Assembly: GCA_900550385.1 (NCBI GenBank)
Contig: URRZ01000079.1
Span: 1-8,799, forward strand
Origin: an uncultured Coriobacteriaceae bacterium
Lineage (GTDB): Bacteria > Actinomycetota > Coriobacteriia > Coriobacteriales > Eggerthellaceae
Length of the DNA stretch: 8,799 nt
Direction of reading: 5' to 3'
Shown here: positions 1 through 5,322 of the stretch, in pieces
How the letters are laid out: every line of letters starts with the position of its first letter
Position numbering within the stretch: position 1 is the first letter of the stretch
The notes under the pieces: generated by a model
Databases searched by the model: none
The model's input: only the letters and a program-made list of their open reading frames with translations
What the model was told of the DNA's origin: nothing
Made by a program: the position numbers and the translations under genes

Positions 1-2
1 TT

Positions 3-7
3 GGAGG
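3..7 (+). promoter_or_regulatory. Ribosome binding site of the dehydrogenase-derived start
   Basis: GGAGG lies 8 bases before the ATG at 16. It decides the start of the first reading frame: the TTG at 1 is in frame but has no upstream site visible. The site and the ATG belong to the dehydrogenase-like segment and not to a kdpD gene. Confidence 0.7.
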
Positions 8-15
8 ACTTAATT

Positions 16-78
16 ATGGCACAGTGTACTCCCAAATCCTTTGACCTGACCGGCAAGGTCGCGCTCATCACCGGCGCG
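16..78 (+). pseudogene. N-terminal fragment of a short-chain dehydrogenase
   Basis: The first 21 codons from the ATG at 16 read as the start of a classical short-chain dehydrogenase/reductase (SDR): a short lead, then FDLTGKVALITGA. This is the first beta strand and the beginning of the glycine-rich NAD(P)-binding loop (normally TGxxxGIG). The rest of the loop, the Rossmann fold and the YxxxK active site are absent, because from about base 79 the frame continues as KdpD. The fragment cannot bind cofactor alone. The wording resembles the gluconate 5-dehydrogenase-like SDR group; the exact member cannot be named from 21 residues. It is either a genuine truncation and fusion or a chimeric join at a contig edge. 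Confidence 0.7.
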
Positions 79-1338
79 CTGACCAACCGCATGAAGCAGC
101 AGGTGGAGATTGCCGAGCGCAACGCGCTTGCCCTGCGGCGCCTGAACAAGATCAGCGCCGGCCTCATCGACAGCACATCCGCCGAGGGTGCATGCGAGTT
201 CTCGGCCGACGCGCTGAGCCGCGTGATGGACCGTCCGGTGACCATAACGTTGGGGGCTCCTTCCGGTTCCGATGCCGATCGGGATCCCACCGGTGAGAGC
301 GGTTCGACCGGAGGCGATGGCGCAAACGCCGCCCGCGCCGCCAACGCGCGCGCTGCGGCGGAGTGCTTCGAGCAGGGGTATCGGACGGGGGCGGGCGTCT
401 CCGGCTATGCGGGCTGCACGAACCTGTACGTCCCGCTCTCGGCGAAGTCGCACGTGTACGGCGTGGTGAAGGTCGACTGCTCCCGCGGCGGCATCGGCAA
501 AGCCGAGAAGACGTTCCTCGATTCGGCCATCAAGCAGACGGTCATCGCCGTCGAGCGCAACGACTTGGAGGACCATGCGCGCGCCGACGAGCTGAAGATC
601 GAGCGGGAGCGCTTCAAGACCACGTTGCTGCGCAGCGTCTCGCACGACCTGCGCACGCCGCTCGCCAACATCCAGGGCAACGCGGAGTTTTTGGGGAAGA
701 ACTACGACCAGGTGCCCGCCGAGGAGCGCCGGGCGCTGCTCTCGTCGATGGCGGGCGATGCGCGTTGGCTGGCGGAGATGATCGACAACCTCTTGGGCAT
801 GACGCGCGTGCAGGACGAGGATGTGCCGTTGGATTTCCAGCCTGAGGTGGTGGACGACGTCATCGGCGACGCCGTCATGCACGAGATGCCCTATCGGGGC
901 GATCACGAGATCGTGGTCGAGCCGCCCGATGACGTGGTCGTCGCCTCCATGGATGGGAAGCTCATCCGGCAGGTGCTGGTCAACCTCATCGACAACGCAA
1001 TCAAGCACTCCGATCCCGCTTCGCGCATCCGCGTCTCGTCGTCGGAGGGATCCGGTCGCGTGACGTTCCGCGTCTCCGACAACGGCGGGGGGATCGCGCC
1101 GGACATGCTGGACAGGATATTCGGCAGGTTCGTCTCGGAGAGCGCCGAGCCTGGGAAGAAAAGCGGCATCGGCTTGGGTTTGAGCATCTGCAAGGCCATC
1201 GTCGAAGCCCATGATGGCGAGATCGTCGCCTACAACAATGACGAGGGGGGAGCCACGTTCGAGTTCTGGCTGCCCGCCGTGCACGAGGACGCCGAAGCCG
1301 GCCAAGGGCGGCACCAGGCGGAGGAGGCGGTCCGATGA
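16..1338 (+). CDS. kdpD: KdpD-like sensor kinase, 5'-truncated and fused to a dehydrogenase start
   Basis: This is the cytoplasmic half of the KdpD histidine kinase, partner of KdpE in control of high-affinity K+ uptake. Numbered from the ATG at 16 (440 residues), residues 1-21 are dehydrogenase-like. KdpD sequence begins near residue 22 (LTNRMKQQVEIAER), the linker that follows the last membrane helix in KdpD. A GAF-type region follows (about 35-185) with a Gly/Asp/Ala-rich stretch near 82-110. Then come the HisKA domain with VSHDLRTPL (phospho-acceptor His210) and the HATPase domain, with N box N323/N327, G1 DNGGG from Asp355, and G2 GIGLG from Gly384. Full KdpD is near 900 residues. The Walker-A KdpD domain, the USP-like domain and four membrane helices are all absent, so the product would be soluble and unable to sense in the usual way. 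The stop overlaps the kdpE start (ATGA). Kinase identity is firm; whether the chimeric N-terminus is real is open. Confidence 0.82.
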   Translation: MAQCTPKSFDLTGKVALITGALTNRMKQQVEIAERNALALRRLNKISAGLIDSTSAEGACEFSADALSRVMDRPVTITLGAPSGSDADRDPTGESGSTGGDGANAARAANARAAAECFEQGYRTGAGVSGYAGCTNLYVPLSAKSHVYGVVKVDCSRGGIGKAEKTFLDSAIKQTVIAVERNDLEDHARADELKIERERFKTTLLRSVSHDLRTPLANIQGNAEFLGKNYDQVPAEERRALLSSMAGDARWLAEMIDNLLGMTRVQDEDVPLDFQPEVVDDVIGDAVMHEMPYRGDHEIVVEPPDDVVVASMDGKLIRQVLVNLIDNAIKHSDPASRIRVSSSEGSGRVTFRVSDNGGGIAPDMLDRIFGRFVSESAEPGKKSGIGLGLSICKAIVEAHDGEIVAYNNDEGGATFEFWLPAVHEDAEAGQGRHQAEEAVR

Positions 1339-2027
1339 ACCACGAGATCCTGGTTGTGGAGGATGACGACAACATCAGGCGCCTTCTGAGGGTGTCCCTC
1401 AAAACGGAGGGCTATCGGGTCACCGAAGCCGAATCGGGATCCGTCGCGCTGGCGCTGTTCGAGGCGAACCGGCCGGCGCTCGTCATCTTGGATCTGGGGC
1501 TTCCCGACATCGATGGGATGGAGGTGCTCGCCGGTATCCGCCGTTTGGGCGAGACTCCCGTCATCGTGGTGACGGCGCGCAACCAGGATGTTCAGAAGGT
1601 GGAGGCGCTCGACGCGGGCGCCGACGACTACGTGGTGAAGCCGTTCAGCATGGCGGAGCTGTTCGCCCGCATCCGCGTGGCTTTGCGCCATCGGGGCCGC
1701 GCCTTGCAGGAGGGATCCGAGCCGACGAGGTTCTCCGTGTGCGGGCTGGAGATCGACTGCGAGGCGCGCACGGTGCTGCTCGACGGGTCGCCCATCCACC
1801 TGACCCCCTACGAGCATGCCATGCTGCTCACCATGATCCGCAACCGCGGCAAGGCGCTCACGCATCGGTTCATCCAGCGCGAAGTGTGGGGCTACGACGC
1901 CTCGGACGGCTACAAGACCCTGCGCGTGATCATGGCCTCGCTGCGGCGCAAGCTGGGCGACAAGCCCGCCGCGCCGCGCTTCATCGCCACCGAGGTGGGC
2001 GTGGGCTACCGCTTCATTGAGGAATAG
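1335..2027 (+). CDS. kdpE: KdpE response regulator of the OmpR/PhoB family
   Basis: A 230-residue DNA-binding response regulator, the partner of KdpD, expected to activate the kdpFABC K+-transport operon. The receiver domain (about 4-115) has the acidic pocket around Glu9-Asp11, phospho-acceptor Asp53 in LVILDLGLPDIDG, Thr80 and Lys102 (VKPF). The C-terminal winged helix (about 133-230) carries the family signatures LTPYEH, THRFIQREVWG, LRVIMASLRRKLGD and EVGVGYRF, which match KdpE better than generic OmpR members. The length is normal (E. coli KdpE is 225). The start overlaps the kinase stop by ATGA, so translation is probably coupled. No kdpFABC gene lies within the 7 kb downstream; upstream is outside the window. 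The gene is intact, unlike its partner. Confidence 0.93.
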   Translation: MNHEILVVEDDDNIRRLLRVSLKTEGYRVTEAESGSVALALFEANRPALVILDLGLPDIDGMEVLAGIRRLGETPVIVVTARNQDVQKVEALDAGADDYVVKPFSMAELFARIRVALRHRGRALQEGSEPTRFSVCGLEIDCEARTVLLDGSPIHLTPYEHAMLLTMIRNRGKALTHRFIQREVWGYDASDGYKTLRVIMASLRRKLGDKPAAPRFIATEVGVGYRFIEE

Positions 2028-2058
2028 CCCCTAAAGCTAGGCGGGCTTGCCGAGGATC

Positions 2059-2081
2059 CCCTTCGCCTGCCGCGCGAAGGG
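2059..2081. terminator. Hairpin between convergent kdpE and membrane-protein gene
   Basis: CCCTTCGC (2059-2066) pairs perfectly with GCGAAGGG (2074-2081) around a 7-base loop. It lies between the kdpE stop and the stop of the opposing gene, so it could serve both transcripts. Neither side has a T-tract, so factor-independent termination is unproven. A smaller GGCGG/CCGCC hairpin follows at 2080-2091. Confidence 0.45.
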
Positions 2082-2090
2082 CGGTTCCGC

Positions 2091-3692
2091 CTACGCCGTC
2101 TCCGCGCCCGCTGCATCCATGTCGCCGACATCGGCGCCCACGACGAAGTCGGGCGCCACCACGTTGATGCAGTACAGCGAGAACACGATCGCGAAGAACA
2201 CGACCACCACGATGAACGCCACGTTCGCCACGTTGTCGGGCAGCTTGCCCATGAGCTTTTCCAAGCCGGGGTAGACGATCCAGGTCATGAGCGTGGCCAC
2301 CGCGCCGAACGCCAGCGAGTTCTGCAGGCAGATCTGGCCCATGAAGTTGCAGAACATGTTGCTGTAGTCCCACAGCGGGTACACGCCGTCGACCGGCTGG
2401 TTCTGCAGCAGGCCAAGCGTCAGCTCGATCGCCGAGCACACCAGCGTGTTCACGATGAAGCTCGCCACGACCGGGCCCCAACCGTTGCGGATCCTGCGCT
2501 GCAGCGCGTTCTTGATGGGGTAGAGGATCAGCGCGCAGGCCACCGTGCCGAAGCCGTAGACGGGGAAGGGGTAGAGCCAGTCGCTCCAGATCTGCGAGTT
2601 GGGATCGTAGATGCCCGGCACGATGCCGTATTTTATGAGCAGGCAGAACGCCGCCTCCATCCAATGGCCCACGATGCTGAACAGGCAGAAGTAGATGATG
2701 ATGCTGCGCCAGAACGCCCAGGTGCGCGGGTTGTAGAACGAGCGCTTCGCATCGTCGAGGCGCTGCTCGACGCGCTCGACCGAGAACGGCTGGGTGAGCA
2801 CCGCCTGCACGCGGCGGGACGTGCCGAAGTAGATCAGCACGATGATGTCGCCCATGCACAGGAGCAGCTGCGCGCTGGGGTCGAACGCGCCGGTGGCGAG
2901 GTGGTAGCCCGTGCCCACCACGATGTTGAACGCCGAGAGCCCCATGGCCGCCCAGCGTGTGGTGCGGTAGCGCTGCCACAGGAACCAGAACAGCACGCCG
3001 TCGGCGATCACGTTGAACAGGTCGAGCAGCTCGTTGAAGTCGAGCTCGTAGCTGCCCTTGATGAGCGTGGTGAGGTAGAGCACCGACAGGATGATGTTGA
3101 GGGCGAAGACCACCTGCAGCACCCGCATGAAACCGAGCTTGCGGGGGTTGAAGCCGTCCTCGTACTCCTCGCCGTCGGGGCCGAGCGGCGCGCCCTCCGC
3201 GACGTCCTCGCGGCGCAGGCGGATGCTATAGGCCAGGTAGACGCCGAGCGCGGGGAAGGCGAAGGACAGGACGCTGGCTGCGATGGCGGTCGCGTCGAGG
3301 CCCGTCGTCGAGGCGACCGCGAACAGGTCGCATGCGGCAAGCAGCAGGCCGATGGTCGCGACCACCATGAACGGCACGATCTTGCGCGGGTTCTTCGCGC
3401 CGCGCCTGCCCAGGATGCCGATGACGATGTAGACGATGCCGATGAGCGCGAGCAGGGCGCCGAACAGGACGAGCAGCACCGAGACGGCGGCGAGGTCCGG
3501 TCCCTCGAGGCCGGCTTCGAGGCCTTCGACGGAGGACAGCTCGAAGTCCATCGTCAGCGTGGTGCCCGACGGTATCTGGGACATGAGGTCGATGGACATC
3601 CCGATCAGCAGGCACGCGAACGCGAGCACCACGATGCCGAAGGCGATGGTGATCCACGATAGGATGGAAAGCGCTTTTCTCCGAGGCGACAT
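2091..3692 (-). CDS. Polytopic membrane protein with C-terminal ABC_trans_CmpB-like domain
   Basis: A 533-residue integral membrane protein. The ATG at 3692 is chosen because AAAGGAG stands directly upstream; a longer frame to 3740 adds 16 residues without such a site. The N-terminal half has about eight hydrophobic segments (roughly 8-32, 68-94, 105-126, 134-156, 189-211, 222-239, 247-267, 274-289), with an acidic hydrophilic linker at about 158-182. From about residue 326 the sequence resembles the family annotated as putative ABC-transporter type IV (ABC_trans_CmpB, PF06541): GHWMEAAF near 342, PFPVYGFG near 375, IELTLG near 422, and WDYSNMFCNFMGQICLQNS near 441, with further membrane helices. 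No ATPase subunit is adjacent, and transport is not established for this family, so substrate and role are unknown. Family assignment is from motif memory, not a search. Confidence 0.75.
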   Translation of the reverse strand: MSPRRKALSILSWITIAFGIVVLAFACLLIGMSIDLMSQIPSGTTLTMDFELSSVEGLEAGLEGPDLAAVSVLLVLFGALLALIGIVYIVIGILGRRGAKNPRKIVPFMVVATIGLLLAACDLFAVASTTGLDATAIAASVLSFAFPALGVYLAYSIRLRREDVAEGAPLGPDGEEYEDGFNPRKLGFMRVLQVVFALNIILSVLYLTTLIKGSYELDFNELLDLFNVIADGVLFWFLWQRYRTTRWAAMGLSAFNIVVGTGYHLATGAFDPSAQLLLCMGDIIVLIYFGTSRRVQAVLTQPFSVERVEQRLDDAKRSFYNPRTWAFWRSIIIYFCLFSIVGHWMEAAFCLLIKYGIVPGIYDPNSQIWSDWLYPFPVYGFGTVACALILYPIKNALQRRIRNGWGPVVASFIVNTLVCSAIELTLGLLQNQPVDGVYPLWDYSNMFCNFMGQICLQNSLAFGAVATLMTWIVYPGLEKLMGKLPDNVANVAFIVVVVFFAIVFSLYCINVVAPDFVVGADVGDMDAAGAETA

Positions 3693-3705
3693 GAGGCTCC
3701 TTTCG
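3690..3705 (-). promoter_or_regulatory. Start-deciding ribosome site of the membrane-protein gene
   Basis: Read on the minus strand, AAAGGAG is followed by CCTC and then ATG at 3692. It fixes the start at residue 17 of the longest open frame. Confidence 0.7.
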
Positions 3706-3726
3706 TTTCGAGCGAAGCCATTGTGC

Positions 3727-3732
3727 ACTATA
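3727..3732 (-). promoter_or_regulatory. Possible -10 box for the membrane-protein gene
   Basis: TATAGT on the minus strand lies 34 bases upstream of the ATG at 3692, in one of the few AT-rich spots of the gap. No good -35 hexamer is seen; TTCTCC sits 17 bases further upstream, inside a purine repeat. Weak to moderate support. Confidence 0.4.
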
Positions 3733-3749
3733 TGGGGCATCGGGGCAAA

Positions 3750-3783
3750 GGAGAAGGCGAAGGGAAAGGCGAAGGGAAGGGGG
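3750..3783. repeat. Purine-rich 12-bp tandem repeat in a divergent promoter gap
   Basis: Two adjacent 12-base units, GGAGAAGGCGAA (3750-3761) and GGGAAAGGCGAA (3762-3773), are followed by a partial third (GGGAAGGGGG). The plus strand is all purine apart from single C residues. The tract covers the expected -35 region of the minus-strand gene and lies about 145 bases upstream of the plus-strand gene at 3930. Confidence 0.6.
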
Positions 3784-3889
3784 CTTCCGCGACGGGGGCG
3801 GTGCGGCCTTCCGCTGCGGACGCCCGCGACCGCAGGGCGCCCGAGCCGGCGGGGGAGGTGGGATCCGCGCTGCCCCGTCGGGCGCGGCG

Positions 3890-3898
3890 TGCTATCCT
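3890..3898 (+). promoter_or_regulatory. Possible extended -10 promoter for the 100-residue gene
   Basis: TGC followed by TATCCT forms an extended -10-like element ending 31 bases before the ATG at 3930. The region where a -35 box would lie is GC-rich, with no match to consensus. Confidence 0.4.
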
Positions 3899-3929
3899 AG
3901 CCGAAACGGATGCGGCGAAGGGAGGAGCC

Positions 3930-4232
3930 ATGGCTGAGCCGTCCGGGAACGATCTATGCGCCGTCGTCGACGATTCGATGGCCGATGTCACGTTCGAGCA
4001 GGCGCGCGAGGGGTACGGCGATCGGAAGTTCTGGGTGTCGTTCTTCGTGCGGCCGTGCTGCCCGCCGCCCGCCGGCGAGCTGGCGGCGAAGCAGGTGGAG
4101 GCCCAGCGCGAGCTGGTGCGCGCCCGCGCCGATTTCACCGAAGATCAGAAAGCCGAGCTGATAGCCCTCATCGATGCGGGCGAAGCGTGGTATAGGGGCA
4201 CGCCGTACTGGTCGAAAGGCGCGGGGAAGTAG
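3930..4232 (+). CDS. Hypothetical protein of 100 residues
   Basis: I do not recognise this protein. It has a strong GGGAGGAG site just before the ATG at 3930, a plausible promoter, and a normal stop. It is acidic and soluble: no signal peptide or membrane segment, a Val/Asp-rich start, an aromatic patch KFWVSFFVRPCCPPP with paired cysteines (about 31-45), then a charged, probably helical stretch (about 46-82) and an end rich in aromatic and small residues (WYRGTPYWSKGAGK). The Cys pair could bind metal or form a disulfide, but no second pair exists. The in-frame extension up to 3723 would encode a Gly/Lys/Glu repeat from the purine tract and has no ribosome site, so it was not used. The neighbour on its left is divergent; the CPBP gene converges on it with a 42-base gap. 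Confidence 0.7.
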   Translation: MAEPSGNDLCAVVDDSMADVTFEQAREGYGDRKFWVSFFVRPCCPPPAGELAAKQVEAQRELVRARADFTEDQKAELIALIDAGEAWYRGTPYWSKGAGK

Positions 4233-4262
4233 CGTCGGCGCCGTCCGGCTTGCGGTCGGGGC

Positions 4263-4275
4263 GGGCGCTTCGCCC
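4263..4275. terminator. Small hairpin between convergent genes
   Basis: GGGCG, a CTT loop, then CGCCC lies in the 42-base gap between the 100-residue gene and the CPBP gene. With only 5 base pairs and no T-tract, support for termination is weak. Confidence 0.25.
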
Positions 4276-5042
4276 TAGCCCGGGCCCTCCTGCTCCTCCA
4301 GCTGGTCGAGCAGGGCGCGCGTGGGCGCGGGGCCCCCGAAATAACCCGGATCGCGCCGCATCTGTCGGCGGGACGCCATCAGCACGATGAGGTCGTAGAG
4401 CGCATGCGCCAGCGCCGTCGCCGCGAGGCTGCCGGATCCCAGGAACAGCGCGCCCAGCGAAAGGCCCAGCGCCAAGGTGAGAACCACGGTCGCCAGGTCG
4501 CGGTAGCGCGCATGGGCGAGCCAGAACGCCGTCGATGAGACGAGCAGGGCGACGCCTGCCGCGGCGGGCGCGGGCAGCACGGGTGCGAGGGCGGCGAGCG
4601 CAAGCCCCATCAACGCGAAGCGGAACAGCAGCTCCTCGGCGAAGCCGGTGAGCAGCATCGCCGGGACCAGCACGGCAAGGGGGAGGCGCGCAAGCTCCCC
4701 GTTCACGCCGCGCCGCGACTTGAGCACCGACGCGCGGCCCCGCTCGGTGGAAAGCGCGCGCCGTTCGCCCGCCCAGGCGACGAAAGCGAGCGCGACGGCG
4801 ACGAGGCAGCCGAGCGCGAGGGTCTCGGCGGCGGGGCGGGATGCGAGGGAGCCGACGATCGATCGGAGCCATCCCAGCCCGACGGTCGCCTGCATCCAAT
4901 CGCCCGAGCGGATCCCTTCCGCCACGGCGCTTCCCACGACGCCGATCGCCAGCATGATGAGCTGGCTGATCAGCAGGTTCGCCGCGAGAACTTGCGCCTC
5001 CTCGGCGTCGAGCGGGGGCAGGTCGCGTTCTCGGTCGGGCAT
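4275..5042 (-). CDS. CPBP-family intramembrane metalloprotease
   Basis: A 255-residue membrane protein of the CPBP (CAAX protease and bacteriocin-processing, 'Abi') family, related to Rce1-type glutamate/metalloproteases. All three family motifs are visible: EExxxR as Glu136-Glu137...Arg141 in TGFAEELLFR, FxxxH as Phe173...His177, and HxxxD as His213...Asp217, so the active site looks intact. Hydrophobic segments lie at about 20-43, 70-90, 118-135, 141-170, 182-203 and 204-222, with a charged N-terminus and a soluble C-terminal tail. The start at 5042 is set by GAGGAAAG 4-11 bases upstream; a longer open frame to 5381 would run into pyrG and is rejected. Family members process peptides or prenylated proteins, or protect against bacteriocins; no peptide precursor is visible nearby, so the substrate is unknown. 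Confidence 0.88.
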   Translation of the reverse strand: MPDRERDLPPLDAEEAQVLAANLLISQLIMLAIGVVGSAVAEGIRSGDWMQATVGLGWLRSIVGSLASRPAAETLALGCLVAVALAFVAWAGERRALSTERGRASVLKSRRGVNGELARLPLAVLVPAMLLTGFAEELLFRFALMGLALAALAPVLPAPAAAGVALLVSSTAFWLAHARYRDLATVVLTLALGLSLGALFLGSGSLAATALAHALYDLIVLMASRRQMRRDPGYFGGPAPTRALLDQLEEQEGPG

Positions 5043-5129
5043 CGGCTTTCCTCGATCTTCCTTGGCTTCCCGTTTCGGTCGGATGCCGCCTTCCGAGGGG
5101 TTTGCCGTCGGCGGGCATCGTCCGATATC

Positions 5130-5135
5130 AGTGTA
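5130..5135 (-). promoter_or_regulatory. Possible -10 box for the CPBP protease gene
   Basis: TACACT on the minus strand lies about 88 bases upstream of the ATG at 5042. No -35 match is seen. It implies a leader of roughly 80 bases. Low confidence. Confidence 0.3.
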
Positions 5136-5191
5136 GACGAACGCGGCCGGGCGCGCCCTGCAAGATGCCTCCCGTTCATTCCGCCCCCTTT

Positions 5192-5217
5192 CCGCCATTG
5201 TTTCGATTCGATGGCGG
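5192..5217. promoter_or_regulatory. Dyad in the protease/pyrG divergent gap
   Basis: CCGCCAT (5192-5198) and ATGGCGG (5211-5217) form a perfect 7-base inverted repeat with a 12-base centre. It sits between the candidate promoters of the two divergent genes, where an operator could act on either. No known regulator motif was recognised. Confidence 0.35.
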
Positions 5218-5245
5218 GGCTGTTTCGGAGGGGTGAAAAGCCTGT

Positions 5246-5272
5246 CGGCCGCCCGCCCGCTCCGGGCGGTCG
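5246..5272. repeat. GC-rich inverted repeat covering the pyrG -35 region
   Basis: CCGCCCG (5249-5255) and CGGGCGG (5263-5269) are perfect complements. With one G-T pair the stem extends to 5246-5255/5263-5272. It occupies the place where a -35 box for the 5277 promoter would lie. It may be an operator, or chance in GC-rich DNA. Confidence 0.4.
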
Positions 5273-5276
5273 CGCC

Positions 5277-5282
5277 TACAAT
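5277..5282 (+). promoter_or_regulatory. pyrG promoter -10 box
   Basis: TACAAT is a near-consensus -10 hexamer 40 bases before the pyrG ATG. No -35 consensus is visible at 17-18 bases upstream. The bases at +6 to +9 after the hexamer are CCCG, which puts a C/C/C/G choice at the usual transcription start position. Confidence 0.55.
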
Positions 5283-5287
5283 GGAGT

Positions 5288-5310
5288 CCCGTGGAGATAA
5301 CCTGCACGGG
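5288..5310 (+). promoter_or_regulatory. pyrG leader hairpin abutting the Shine-Dalgarno
   Basis: CCCGTG (5288-5293) is perfectly complementary to CACGGG (5305-5310), with an 11-base loop. The 3' arm ends directly at AAGGGG (5311-5316), the pyrG ribosome site. The 5' arm begins at the predicted transcription start, so the hairpin forms only if transcription starts at the C residues. This arrangement fits CTP-sensitive start-site selection, as known for enterobacterial pyrC. The structure is seen in the sequence; the regulation is inferred. Confidence 0.45.
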
Positions 5311-5322
5311 AAGGGGCAACGT

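Noticed and set aside
10..1314. Long minus-strand frame opposite kdpD
   Set aside because: It mirrors the GC codon pattern of a clearly real kinase gene, and its protein is His/Arg/Val-rich without domain character.
3723..3929. N-terminal extension of the 100-residue protein
   Set aside because: It would begin inside the opposing promoter, lacks a ribosome site and encodes only the purine repeat.
5283..5322. Bacillus-type pyrG attenuator with repeated G addition
   Set aside because: The leader is only about 35 bases, starts with CCC rather than GGG, and has no terminator hairpin with T-tract.
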